This document shows, piece after piece, positions 55,087 through 63,919 of a stretch of 64,000 nucleotides of DNA. The translations under genes and the position numbers were made by a program. Location of the stretch: assembly GCA_016872795.1 (NCBI GenBank), contig VGYZ01000003.1, positions 1 through 64,000 on the forward strand, written 5' to 3'. Position 1 is the stretch's first letter; each line of letters opens with the position of its first letter. The notes below the pieces were generated by a model. The model was not told the origin of the DNA. It ran no database searches and saw only the letters and a list, made by a program, of their open reading frames with translations. This DNA is from Planctomycetota bacterium. GTDB taxonomy: Bacteria > Planctomycetota > UBA1135 > GCA-002686595.

Positions 55087-56139
55087 TCAGACCTGCCGCG
55101 AGGCAGCCGGCTTCCAGCTGCGCGTGCGGCGCTGGCCCCAGCGATCGATCACGATCACCTCGACCGGGCCGCGCTCCTCGCGAGCCTGAAGCTGGCGCGA
55201 GACATCGTCGCGCGAGCGCAACGACACACCGTTCATCTCGAGCAGCACATGGCCACGCTGCAAGCCCAGTTGCTGCGCGATACTGCCCGGCTCGACGCGC
55301 TCGATGCGCAGGCCCACGCCCGGCTCGAGGCCGAGCGCGGTCGCTTCCTCCGCGGAGAGCGGCACGATCGCCACGCCGAGGATGTCCGTGCGGACTTCGG
55401 ACGCGAGCTCGCGTTGCAGGTCGAGGGGCCAGCTCTGTCCCGCTTGCGCGCCGCCGTGCGCGGAGCCGCCGCCGACCTTGCCGCGCAGCTCCGGGTGCTG
55501 CTCGAGCAGCTCGTCGATCGACTTCGCGCTGTATTCCTCGGTCGTAGTCTGGCCGTTCTCGCTGCGCGAGATCTTGCACTTCACGCCGTCGGGTCCGCTC
55601 TCGAGCGAGAGCGACTCGGACTGGCTGCGCATCGAGAGGCCGCTTCCGTCCTGCGGCGCGGGAGGGATCGGAGGGCCGCCGCGGCGGCCGAAGCCGGGGA
55701 ACGAGCGGTCGAGGTCCTCGAACATCTCACGGCGCAGATCGTCGAGATCGAAGTCCTGCCCGAACGCATCGGGGAAGAACACACCGCGGCGAGCGCGCGG
55801 GCCTTGACCTGCGGCGTGGCGCGGACCGAGCTCGCGCAACGCGAGTCGCGCGCTCCACGCCAGCTCGACGCTGGCTTCGTCGCGCGCCCAGCCCTCGAGC
55901 GCCGTGCGCAGGCTCTCGTCGCGCCGGGCGGCATTCACCAGCGCCTCGAAGGACTGTTCGCGCAGGTCGAGGTCGGACGCCGCGAGCTTGTTCTTCCAGC
56001 CTTCGATGTCGGCGCTGGTCGCGGGCGCGGTCGGCTGCACGCGCACGAGTTGGCCTTGGGCGACGGTCGGGAGCGGTTGGAACGAGGCGCCGAGCGTGGC
56101 GCTGCCGAGCACGAGCGAGGCGAGTGTGGTGAGATGCAT
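55087..56139 (-). CDS. Secreted PDZ-domain protein of the sigma/anti-sigma locus
   Basis: This 350-residue protein starts with a signal peptide (MHLTTLASLVLGSATLGASF). A helical region (about 35-110) is followed by an acidic then Arg/Gly/Pro segment, a beta-like block (SESLSLESGPDGVKCKI) and a C-terminal PDZ domain (about 245-335; LGVAIVPLSAEEATALGLE, GLQRGHVLLEMNGVSLRSRDD). No protease triad is seen. It is encoded 112 bp downstream of the anti-sigma gene, so it may bind an envelope signal or partner protease. ATG 56139 chosen for the signal peptide; an upstream in-frame extension is Arg/Ala-rich. Confidence 0.75.
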   Translation of the reverse strand: MHLTTLASLVLGSATLGASFQPLPTVAQGQLVRVQPTAPATSADIEGWKNKLAASDLDLREQSFEALVNAARRDESLRTALEGWARDEASVELAWSARLALRELGPRHAAGQGPRARRGVFFPDAFGQDFDLDDLRREMFEDLDRSFPGFGRRGGPPIPPAPQDGSGLSMRSQSESLSLESGPDGVKCKISRSENGQTTTEEYSAKSIDELLEQHPELRGKVGGGSAHGGAQAGQSWPLDLQRELASEVRTDILGVAIVPLSAEEATALGLEPGVGLRIERVEPGSIAQQLGLQRGHVLLEMNGVSLRSRDDVSRQLQAREERGPVEVIVIDRWGQRRTRSWKPAASRQV

Positions 56140-56251
56140 GGCTGGAGCGCGCAGTTCGCTCGCGGGGCGAGCTGGGGACGCGCGTACCCCCTTGGGAGTG
56201 GTGATGGCAACTTCACGCGCGCGGGGAACGACCGCGCGCGCCGACGCGGCG

Positions 56252-56938
56252 TCAGCGCAGCTCGCGATCGCTCGCGAGCGATCCTGTGCTGACACCGGTC
56301 GCGGATTCGAACGGAACGGAGAAGTCGCGCCGGCGTTCTTCGCCGGGCGCGCGCCGCAGACCCCCGCTCGTCCCTGCGGACGACGGAGCGGGCAGCAGCT
56401 CGGAAGCGCCCGTCAGCGGGAGCGTCCGGACCGGAGCGAGCGTCTCCCCTGCGGGCGACGCGACCAGCACGGTCTCCGGCGCGGTTGCAGGCGCCTGGGT
56501 GTTGGCGAGCGCGGAATCCGCGGTCGTCGACGGGGGCAGGGACACGAGCAGCTGCCAGACCAGCGCCACGGCCGCGGCGGCTGCGGCGAGCACGCTCGCG
56601 CGGCGCACCAGCAGGCTGCTCCGAGGACGAGCTCGGGCGGCACCCGAGGGTCGGGCGGGTGACAGCGCGGGAGCGGGATCGAGCGCCGCGAGCCGACCTT
56701 CGGCTGCGAGCGTCGAGCGCACGCGAGACCACATGTCGATCGTGGGCACCGGATCGCCGGCGCGCTCGCGCAGGGCGGCTAGGGCGAGGCCGAGGCGCTC
56801 GGCCTGCGCACGGCAGGTCGAGCACTGTCCGAGGTGCGCGGCGCAGTCCGCGGCGCGCTTTGAGCTCGCGGGGGTCTCGTCATCGCGCTCGAGCAGGTGC
56901 TCGAGGACGCTGGCGCAATCGATCGGTTCGCTGTTCAT
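56252..56938 (-). CDS. Anti-sigma factor with zinc-finger (ZAS) motif
   Basis: This 228-residue protein has an N-terminal ZAS domain with HLGQCSTC (His-x3-Cys-x2-Cys, about residues 35-42), a Pro/Ala/Arg linker, one transmembrane helix (about 113-135) and a Thr/Ser/Pro-rich exported tail. Such proteins hold an ECF sigma factor at the membrane until a signal triggers release. ATGA at 56938 overlaps the sigma gene stop, the usual coupling of sigma and anti-sigma. Confidence 0.87.
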   Translation of the reverse strand: MNSEPIDCASVLEHLLERDDETPASSKRAADCAAHLGQCSTCRAQAERLGLALAALRERAGDPVPTIDMWSRVRSTLAAEGRLAALDPAPALSPARPSGAARARPRSSLLVRRASVLAAAAAAVALVWQLLVSLPPSTTADSALANTQAPATAPETVLVASPAGETLAPVRTLPLTGASELLPAPSSAGTSGGLRRAPGEERRRDFSVPFESATGVSTGSLASDRELR

Positions 56939-57705
56939 GCCTGCTCGTCCGTCTCTCGGTCGGGTACGCGGGAGGGTCGGCTCGCGTTGGGGCGAGCTTC
57001 GTTCTTGTCGGTCTGTGGTGTTCGGCGCAACTCCGCAGCGCGCTCCCGTCGTTCCCACTCCTCGAAAAACAGCTTGCGCCCGCGGTGCAGGCGCCAGCGC
57101 ACGGTGACATGGGTCGCGCCGACGATCTTCGCGATCAGGTTGCAGGGCAGCCCCTCGATGTCGCGCAGCGTGAGCACCGACTGGAAGTGCGGGGCGAGCG
57201 CCGCGATGCACGCGCGCACCTTGCCCGCCGTTTCCTGCGCCTCCAGGTGTTCAAAGGGCGCCGGCGCGTTGTTGGGCAGTTCCGCCTCCCAGCTCGCGCC
57301 GTCGTCCTCGCCGTTGGAGGACTGCGTCAGGAGCCGCCGCCGCCGCAGGTGGTCGATGGCGAGGTTGGTGACGATGCGGTTGAGCCAGGTCGAGAAGTTG
57401 TACTGGTAGTCGAAGCGCTCCAAGCTGCGGAAGACGCGCAGGAAGGCCTCCTGCACGATGTCTTGGGCGTCGTCGTCGCTGGGCACCAGATGGCGGGCGA
57501 CGCGGAACGCGCGCGCCTGATGGGACTTCACCAGCGCCTCGAAGGCCTGCTCTTCCCCGCGCGCCGCCCTGCGGATCACCTCGGCCTCGGCCGGATCCGG
57601 AGCCGGGGCACGCGCGTCCTTCGACGAAGGCTCGTCCGAGTCAGGACTCGGGGGAGGCTCGTCCTCGGGGGGGAGCGCGTGCGCCATGGGCTGGGCGGTT
57701 CTCAT
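56935..57705 (-). CDS. ECF-type RNA polymerase sigma factor
   Basis: This 256-residue protein has an acidic, Pro-rich N-terminal extension of about 45 residues. Sigma region 2 (about 50-120; DAQDIVQEAFLRVFRSLERFDY, FSTWLNRIVTNLAIDHLRR) and region 4 (about 160-215; LRDIEGLPCNLIAKIVGATHVTVRWRLHRGRK) follow. Region 4 has Thr-x-Val-Arg-Trp in place of the more common S-V-x-S-R. A basic tail follows. The start is ATG 57705 or 57687. TAGGCT at 57759-57754 is a -10 candidate. It forms an operon with the anti-sigma and PDZ genes. Confidence 0.9.
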   Translation of the reverse strand: MRTAQPMAHALPPEDEPPPSPDSDEPSSKDARAPAPDPAEAEVIRRAARGEEQAFEALVKSHQARAFRVARHLVPSDDDAQDIVQEAFLRVFRSLERFDYQYNFSTWLNRIVTNLAIDHLRRRRLLTQSSNGEDDGASWEAELPNNAPAPFEHLEAQETAGKVRACIAALAPHFQSVLTLRDIEGLPCNLIAKIVGATHVTVRWRLHRGRKLFFEEWERRERAAELRRTPQTDKNEARPNASRPSRVPDRETDEQA

Positions 57706-57856
57706 CGGCCAAGGCCGCGGGGATTCGAGACCCCTGCGGGCCACCTGAAAGCGAGCCTACGCGCCCCGAGGCTAGCTGTTGGCGCGGAGCCCAGCGAAGG
57801 AAATCACCCCGGGCGCTGGGCAGGTCTGCGGGGCCGTGGCGCGCGGAGGTCGGTCC

Positions 57857-58855
57857 CTAGACCTTCGGGAAGCGGCCCGAGAGCCACCCCATCTGGCGGA
57901 ACTTCTTGCGTCGTTCGCGGACCAAGAGGGTGGCGTCGCGTCCCCCGAAGGCGTCGAGCTCGCGCAGGATCGTGCGCTTGACCTCTTCCATCGCCACGGC
58001 CGGAGCGCGGTGCGCTCCACCCAAGGGCTCGGGGATGACCGCGTCGATCAGGCCGAGCTTGATCAGGTCCTTGCTCGTCAGCTTGAGCGCCTCGGCGGCG
58101 TCCGGAGTGCGCTCGCCATCCTTCCACAGGATCGCGGCGCAACCCTCGGGGCTGATCACGGAGTAGTAGCTGTACTCCATCATCAGCACGCGGTCGCCCA
58201 CTCCGATGCCCAAGGCTCCGCCCGAGCCACCCTCGCCGATCACGATCGAGAGGATCGGCGTGCGCAGCGACATCATCTGCAAGATGTTCTCGGCGATGGC
58301 GGCGGCCTGACCGCGCTCTTCGGCGCCGATCCCCGGGTACGCGCCCGGCGTGTTGATCAGGGTCACGATCGGCAGGCCGAGTTTCGCCGCGAGTTGCATC
58401 TTGCGCAGCGCCTTGCGGTAGCCCTCGGGATGCGCGCAGCCGAAGTTGCAGGCGAGGCGCTCCTTGGTCGTCTTGCCCTTGCGGTGCGCGATCAGCATGA
58501 AGCGCCGCCCCGCGAGCGTCGCGAGGCCCGCGACCATGGCCTTGTCGTCGGCGAAGTACTTGTCGCCGCACAGCTCGACGAAGTCGTCGAGCATGTGGAT
58601 GTAGTCGAGCGTCACCGGGCGGTCGTTGTGGCGAGCGACATTGACCGTCTCCCAAGCGCTCAGGTCCTTGTAGGTCGTCTCGAGCGCGGTGCGGTGCTGC
58701 TTGCGCAGCGCCTCGATCTCGCTCGAGATATCCAGCCGCGTGCGCAGGGCGAGCGCCTCGAGCTCGGCCAGCTTGGCCTCGAGCTCCTTGATCGGACGCT
58801 CGAAGGACATGCCGCCGGAGTCGGAGCGGGCGGAGGGCTTTTCTGTGGTCGCCAT
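57857..58855 (-). CDS. accA: Acetyl-CoA carboxylase carboxyltransferase subunit alpha
   Basis: This 332-residue protein has an N-terminal coiled coil (FERPIKELEAKLAELEALA) and the crotonase-fold carboxyltransferase core: IAHRKGKTTKERLACNFG, NTPGAYPGIGAEERGQ, EGGSGGALGIGVGDRVLMME and YSVISPEGCAAILWKD. With AccD it transfers CO2 from biotin to acetyl-CoA, the first step of fatty acid synthesis; accD is not in the window. ATG 58855 fits the usual length of about 320. Confidence 0.97.
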   Translation of the reverse strand: MATTEKPSARSDSGGMSFERPIKELEAKLAELEALALRTRLDISSEIEALRKQHRTALETTYKDLSAWETVNVARHNDRPVTLDYIHMLDDFVELCGDKYFADDKAMVAGLATLAGRRFMLIAHRKGKTTKERLACNFGCAHPEGYRKALRKMQLAAKLGLPIVTLINTPGAYPGIGAEERGQAAAIAENILQMMSLRTPILSIVIGEGGSGGALGIGVGDRVLMMEYSYYSVISPEGCAAILWKDGERTPDAAEALKLTSKDLIKLGLIDAVIPEPLGGAHRAPAVAMEEVKRTILRELDAFGGRDATLLVRERRKKFRQMGWLSGRFPKV

Positions 58856-59179
58856 CGTGGAGGTGTTACCCCGAGGGGCGGGAGGCGCGCGCCGATCCCC
58901 GAGGCCCGCATGGTGGAGCAGCGGACGCTCGGGTGCAACCCCACGCTCCGCCGGCGCCCGACCGCCCCCCACGCTGGGGGCCGCGGAGGGCGCTGCGGGC
59001 CGCAAAGGCCACGGAAAATCCCGCTTGGGAATGGCCAGCAGCCCTTTGGGGCGCCGCCGTCCGTGGGGTAGATTCCTGCCCTGTTCGAGGCCTCGAGGCG
59101 GCCTCGGACCCCCACCCCTAGTGTTGGCAGGGGTGCGGTGCTCCCAAGTCTTGCGCACTCTCGAGGTGATCTCCTAGCC
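58856..59179. other. Divergent spacer between accA and purL
   Basis: This 324-bp stretch has no supported gene. It holds GC-rich inverted segments (around 58960-59000 and 59040-59055) and the purL promoter-like pair. I looked for a purine or ZTP riboswitch and found no convincing core. Confidence 0.6.
59046..59074 (+). promoter_or_regulatory. Promoter of purL-purQ
   Basis: TTGGGG (59046-59051), a 17-bp spacer and TAGATT (59069-59074), giving a leader of about 100 nt before purL. The -35 is identical to the ndk promoter. Confidence 0.5.
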
Positions 59180-62134
59180 GTGTCCCAGAAGGCGATGCCC
59201 ATGCCCGCGCCCGCAAGTTCCGCGCCCACATCGCTCCCCATGGCGTGGCGGCTCGAGGTGTTCCGGCGCGAGGGACTCGACGATCCCGATGGCGCACGCG
59301 CGCTCGCCGCGGCGCGCGAGCTGGGACTGATGTCGGTGCGCTCCTTGCGCCATGGTCGCGGCTACTTGATCTCGCCGGACACGGACGAGAGCGCGGTCGC
59401 GCGCATTGCCAGCGAGCTCGTGTGCGACCCGGTGCTCGAGACTTGCCGCATCACTCGACCGGGCGCCGCGCCGCAGGCGGCAGCGCTCGCCAAGCGCGTG
59501 CTCGTCGCCCGCAAGCCGGGCGTGATGGATCCCGTGGCGCTCACGGTCGAGCGAGCCATCGAGCGCGCGAAGCTCGCGCGCTGCCGCGACGGCTCGCGCG
59601 TGCGCGTGCTCACATTCTCGGCGTGGGAGTGCTTCGGCGCCGTGGCGCGCGCGGATCTAGAGCTCATCGCGACGAAGATCCTCGCCAACGATGTGATCGA
59701 CGAGGTGCGCGTCGGTGACGAGTGCGTGCACTTCGTGCTGCCGGGCAATGTGGCCGTGCGCGACGCGGGCGCGATTCCCTTGTGCAAGGCGAGCGACGCG
59801 GAGCTCGAGCGCATCTCGAAGGACGGTCATCTCTCGCTGACGCTCATCGAGATGCGCGCCATCCGCGACCACTATGTCGCCGCGGGCCGCGAGCCCACGG
59901 TCGCCGAGCTCGAGACGCTCGCGCAGACATGGAGCGAGCACTGCAAGCACAAGACATTCGCCGGCGTGATCGACTACGACGGCGAGCGCATCGAGAACCT
60001 GCTCAAGTCCACGATCAAGGCCGCGACGCTCGAGCTGGCGAAGCCCTGGTGCGTCAGCGTGTTCCACGACAACGCGGGCGTGATCGAGTTCGAGCCGGGC
60101 TGGCATGTGTGCTTCAAGGTCGAGACTCACAACCACCCGAGCGCGATCGATCCCTACGGCGGCTCGGGCACGGGCGTGGGCGGCGTGATCCGCGACATTC
60201 TCGGGGTCGGCCTCGGCGCGAAGCCGATCGCGAACACCGACGCATTCTTCGTCGGGCCGCTCGACCTTCCCGAGCAGGAGCTCCCCAAGGGTTGCATGCA
60301 TCCGCGCCGCATCCTGCGCGGCGTCGTCGCGGGCGTGCGCGACTACGGCAATCGCATGGGGATTCCGACGGTGAACGGCGGCGTGTGGGTCGATCCGCGC
60401 TATGTCGGAAACCCGCTCGTGTACGCCGGAACGGTGGGCCTGATGCCCGCGCACTGCGCCACGAAGGAAGTCAAGCCCGGCGACATCATCGTCGTGGCCG
60501 GCGGCCGCACCGGGCGCGACGGCATTCACGGCGCGACATTCTCGTCGGCGGAGCTGCACGAGGACTCGGTCGTGGTGTCGAGCTCGGCCGTGCAGATCGG
60601 CAACGCGATCACGGAGAAGCGCGTGCTCGACGCGCTGCTTTCGGCGCGCGACCTCGGCCTGTATCGGGCGGTCACCGACTGCGGCGCGGGCGGACTCTCG
60701 AGCGCCGTCGGCGAGATGGGTGCGGAGTGCGGCGCGCGCGTCGAGCTGGAGAAGGTGCCGCTCAAGTACCCCGGCCTCTCCCCCGCCGAGATCTGGATCA
60801 GCGAGGCGCAGGAGCGCATGGTGTTCGCCGTGGCGCCGGAGAAGCTCGCCGCGCTGCTGGCGGTCTTCGCCGCGGAAGACTGCGAGGCGAGCGCGATCGG
60901 CATGTTCACCGACACGGGCGTGCTCGAGCTCTCCTACGCGGGCGCGAGCGTCGGCACGCTCGACATGCACTTCCTCCACGAGGGCACGCCCAAGTGGCTG
61001 CGCAAGGCGACGCGTCCGGTGGTGCGCACCGACGATCCGGCCTGTCCGCCGTGCGCGGATGCGAACGCGGCGCTGCTCGCGCTGCTCTCGAGCCCCAACA
61101 TCGCCAGCAAAGAGTGGATCGTGCGCATGTACGACCACGAAGTGCAGGCCATGGGCGTCACCAAGCCGCTGTGCGGCGAGCGCGACGACGGCCCGGGCGA
61201 CGGCGCGGTGCTGCAGCCGCTGCCTCACTCGCGCAAGGGCATCGCGCTCGGTTGCGGCGCGAATCCCGGCTATGGCCTGCTCGATCCGTGGGCCATGGCG
61301 AGCGCCGCGATCGACGAGGCGCTGCGCAACGCGGTCGCCGTCGGCGGCGATCCCGAGCGCACGGCGATCCTCGACAACTTCTCGTGGGCCAACTGCGCGC
61401 GTCCGGCGGAGCTCGGCAAGCTGGTCGAGGCTTCGCGCGCCTGCTACGCGACGGCCAAGGCCTTTGGCACGCCGTTCATCTCAGGGAAGGACAGCCTGAA
61501 CAACGAGTTCCGCGTCGGCGACGAGGTCATCACGATCCCGCCGACTCTGTTCGTCTCGGCGCTCGCGATCGTCCCGGATGTCGCCCGCGCGGTGACGATG
61601 GACCTCAAGACCGCTGGGAATCCCGTGTACATGGTCGGCATGACCCACGCGGAGTTCGGCGGCTCGCACTGGTTCGCGCACATGGGGATCGCGGGCGGCC
61701 GCGTGCCGCGCCCCGATCTCGTGCTCGCGCCGCGCACGCTGAAGGCCCTGCACCGCGCGATCGCCGCGGGCAGTGTGCGCGCCTGCCACGACCTCTCCGA
61801 AGGCGGGCTCGCGGTCGCTGCGGCCGAGACGGCGTTCGCGGGCGAGCGCGGGCTCGAGCTCGACCTTTCCGCGCTGCCGTGCGGGACGATTCCGGCACAC
61901 CACGACCCGGACGCGACGCGGCTCTTCTCCGAGTCGTGCACACGCTTTCTCGTCGAAGTGGACGCGAGCCGCGCGAGCGAGTTCGAGCGCGCGCTCTCAG
62001 GCCTCGACTGCGCTCGCGTGGGGCGCGTGAGCGAGGGGCGACGACTGCTCGTGCGAGGAACGCGCGGCAAGGTCGTGATCGACGCGAGCCTCGACGCGCT
62101 GCGCGCCGCGCACCAGGGAGGCTTTCAGGGATGA
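59180..62134 (+). CDS. purL: Phosphoribosylformylglycinamidine synthase, PurL with duplicated PurS-like N-terminus
   Basis: This 984-residue protein catalyses the ATP-dependent conversion of FGAR to FGAM. Residues about 23-92 and 106-179 each look like a PurS unit (GLDDPDG and VCDPVLETCRI; GVMDPVA and ILANDVIDEVRV). The PurL synthetase core follows: LAQTWSEHCKHKTF, FKVETHNHPSAIDPYGG, TDCGAGGLSSAVGEMG and SGKDSLNNEF. There is no C-terminal glutaminase; that is the separate purQ, whose ATG overlaps the purL stop. It resembles the large PurL form minus its PurQ domain. Start GTG 59180 (GAGGTGAT upstream) or ATG 59195; GTG 59138 is less likely. Confidence 0.93.
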   Translation: MSQKAMPMPAPASSAPTSLPMAWRLEVFRREGLDDPDGARALAAARELGLMSVRSLRHGRGYLISPDTDESAVARIASELVCDPVLETCRITRPGAAPQAAALAKRVLVARKPGVMDPVALTVERAIERAKLARCRDGSRVRVLTFSAWECFGAVARADLELIATKILANDVIDEVRVGDECVHFVLPGNVAVRDAGAIPLCKASDAELERISKDGHLSLTLIEMRAIRDHYVAAGREPTVAELETLAQTWSEHCKHKTFAGVIDYDGERIENLLKSTIKAATLELAKPWCVSVFHDNAGVIEFEPGWHVCFKVETHNHPSAIDPYGGSGTGVGGVIRDILGVGLGAKPIANTDAFFVGPLDLPEQELPKGCMHPRRILRGVVAGVRDYGNRMGIPTVNGGVWVDPRYVGNPLVYAGTVGLMPAHCATKEVKPGDIIVVAGGRTGRDGIHGATFSSAELHEDSVVVSSSAVQIGNAITEKRVLDALLSARDLGLYRAVTDCGAGGLSSAVGEMGAECGARVELEKVPLKYPGLSPAEIWISEAQERMVFAVAPEKLAALLAVFAAEDCEASAIGMFTDTGVLELSYAGASVGTLDMHFLHEGTPKWLRKATRPVVRTDDPACPPCADANAALLALLSSPNIASKEWIVRMYDHEVQAMGVTKPLCGERDDGPGDGAVLQPLPHSRKGIALGCGANPGYGLLDPWAMASAAIDEALRNAVAVGGDPERTAILDNFSWANCARPAELGKLVEASRACYATAKAFGTPFISGKDSLNNEFRVGDEVITIPPTLFVSALAIVPDVARAVTMDLKTAGNPVYMVGMTHAEFGGSHWFAHMGIAGGRVPRPDLVLAPRTLKALHRAIAAGSVRACHDLSEGGLAVAAAETAFAGERGLELDLSALPCGTIPAHHDPDATRLFSESCTRFLVEVDASRASEFERALSGLDCARVGRVSEGRRLLVRGTRGKVVIDASLDALRAAHQGGFQG

Positions 62135-62931
62135 GCACGCACGCGATCGTGCTGCGCACCGCAGGCACCAACTGCGAGCACGAGACCAAGCTCGCGCTCG
62201 AGTGCGGCGGCGCGAGCGCCGAGCTGCTGCACCTGCACAAGCTCTGCGCCGAGCCCGCGCGGCTCGACGCGGCGCGCATCCTCGTGCTCCCGGGCGGCTT
62301 CAGCTACGGCGACGACATCGCGGCGGGGCGCGTCCTCGGCCACGGGCTGCGCACATTCCTCGGCCGCGAGCTCTCGGCCTTCGTCGCGCGCGGTGGCTTC
62401 GTGCTCGGCGTGTGCAACGGTTTCCAGGCGCTCGTGGACACGGGCCTGCTCGAAGGGCTCGACGCCGACGGTCGCCCCAAGGGCGGCGAGCGGCGCTCGA
62501 TCGCGCTCTCGGCGAACGAGTCGGGGCACTACGAGTGTCGCTGGGTGACGCTGCGCAACGAGCCCTCGAAGTGCGCTTGGCTCGAAGCCGGCACGCTGTG
62601 GCCCGTGCCCGTCGCCCACGGCGAAGGCCGGCTGGTCTTCAAGGACGACGCTACCTTGGAGCGCCTGCGCCGCAACGGGCAGGTCGCGCTGCGCTATGTC
62701 ACCATCGACGGCGGGCAGGCGCGCTATCCCGCGCTCCCCAACGGCTCGACCGACGCCATCGCGGGCCTGTGCGACGCGACCGGCCGCGTGCTCGGCCTGA
62801 TGCCGCACCCTGAACGCAATCTCAGTCCCTGGAACCACCCGCGCTGGACCCGCATGGGACCGCGCGCGGCGGGCGAGGGACTCGAGTTCTATCGACGACT
62901 GGTGGAGGCCGCCGGCAGCGCGGCCCGTTAG
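62131..62931 (+). CDS. purQ: Phosphoribosylformylglycinamidine synthase glutaminase subunit
   Basis: This 266-residue class I glutamine amidotransferase has VLPGGFSYGDDIAAG, the nucleophile Cys in GVCNGFQALVD, and the His/Glu of the triad in MPHPERN. It supplies ammonia to PurL. ATGA at 62131 overlaps the purL stop, keeping the two in step. It is longer than the ~225-residue PurQ of Bacillus and closer to the glutaminase domain of large PurL, matching the partner's architecture. Confidence 0.95.
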   Translation: MSTHAIVLRTAGTNCEHETKLALECGGASAELLHLHKLCAEPARLDAARILVLPGGFSYGDDIAAGRVLGHGLRTFLGRELSAFVARGGFVLGVCNGFQALVDTGLLEGLDADGRPKGGERRSIALSANESGHYECRWVTLRNEPSKCAWLEAGTLWPVPVAHGEGRLVFKDDATLERLRRNGQVALRYVTIDGGQARYPALPNGSTDAIAGLCDATGRVLGLMPHPERNLSPWNHPRWTRMGPRAAGEGLEFYRRLVEAAGSAAR

Positions 62932-62999
62932 CCGCGCAGTGCGTCCTCCACCGAACTTCCAACCTCTTCTCCAACGACCTGCACCTCGGAATTCACGCC

Positions 63000-63389
63000 A
63001 TGCGTACCTTCGCTCTCTGTGTCCTGCTCTCCGCCTCGCTGCTCCCCGGTTGCCTCGCCGTCGGCGCGGCTGCTGGTGGCGTCGTCGCGGCCAACCGCGT
63101 GCTCGACAGCAATGTCTATGTGACGCAGCTCAACTGCGACTCGCGCGAGGCATGGAACACCACCAAGAAGTTCCTCGCGGAAAACAGCAAGGAACTGATC
63201 GAGTGGGACGACGCCGCGCGCGTCGCCAAGGCCAACATCGACGAGTCGATCGTCACCGTCACGATCGAGACGCTCGACCTCGACCGCTGCGAGATGACGG
63301 TTTCCGCGAAGAAGTACCTCGCCACGCTGAACGACGGCGAAATGGCCAAGATCATCACCGAGCGCCTGGTGCGCCGCATGACGAAGTAG
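63000..63389 (+). CDS. Small lipoprotein (DUF3568-like)
   Basis: This 129-residue protein has a signal peptide ending at LLPGC (Cys18), then a glycine/alanine-rich segment (AVGAAAGGVVAANR) and an alpha/beta domain (NVYVTQLNCDSREAWNTTKKFL, TVTIETLDLDRCEMTVSAKK). The layout resembles DUF3568 lipoproteins, whose function is unknown. It lies 68 bp after purQ and is convergent with the Fur-family gene, 35 bp apart. The two internal Cys could form a disulfide. Confidence 0.72.
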   Translation: MRTFALCVLLSASLLPGCLAVGAAAGGVVAANRVLDSNVYVTQLNCDSREAWNTTKKFLAENSKELIEWDDAARVAKANIDESIVTVTIETLDLDRCEMTVSAKKYLATLNDGEMAKIITERLVRRMTK

Positions 63390-63424
63390 TCTCGCGCGAG
63401 CACGCCTGCACGCGGCCGCGGGGG

Positions 63425-63919
63425 TCACTCCGTGGCCGCGCCGCCTCCAAAGCGCTGTTCTTCTTCGTCCTCGCGGCGTGCCTTGCGCACGCAGCCGCGG
63501 CAGTAGCCGACGAGCCGGTGAGCGTGGCTCACGACCACGAAGCCCCGCTTCGCGCTGGCTTCGGCCTGCAAGGCCTCGATGCGCTCGTCGTGGAACTCCT
63601 CGATCTTGCCGCAGGCGAGGCACACCATGTGATCGTGGTGCGCGTGGCCCGTCACATGCTCGTACACGAGCTCGCCGCGGCCAACATCCAGCGACTGGAT
63701 GAAGCGGCCTTCGAGCAGCAGTCCGAGCGTGCGGTACACCGTCGCGCGCGAGACCTTGGGCCCCTCTTCCTCGCGCAGCCAGTCGTAGAGCGTCTCCGCG
63801 CTGAAGTGCTCATGCGTCGAGAACGCGCGCTCGAAGATGCGCGAGCGCTGCGAGGTCAGCTTGAGGTCGCGCGTGCGCAGGAAACGCTCGAACGACTTGC
63901 GAATGGCTTCGTGCTTCAC
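63425..63919 (-). CDS. Fur-family metal-responsive repressor
   Basis: This 164-residue protein has a winged-helix domain (about 1-85; LTSQRSRIFERAFSTHEHFSAETLY, VSRATVYRTLGLLLEG) and a dimerisation domain with metal ligands: EHVTGHAHHDHMVCLACG (first Cys pair, His cluster) and GYCRGCVRK (second Cys pair). The two Cys pairs form the structural zinc site. Fur, Zur and PerR cannot be told apart by motif alone. The acidic and Gly-rich tail is not conserved. An AT-poor TATGCT (63937-63932) is a weak -10. The remaining 81 bp to the right edge contain no supported gene. Confidence 0.92.
   Translation of the reverse strand: MKHEAIRKSFERFLRTRDLKLTSQRSRIFERAFSTHEHFSAETLYDWLREEEGPKVSRATVYRTLGLLLEGRFIQSLDVGRGELVYEHVTGHAHHDHMVCLACGKIEEFHDERIEALQAEASAKRGFVVVSHAHRLVGYCRGCVRKARREDEEEQRFGGGAATE

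Noticed and set aside
58856..59179. Purine or ZTP riboswitch in the purL leader
   Set aside because: I looked for conserved cores and paired elements and found only generic GC-rich hairpins.
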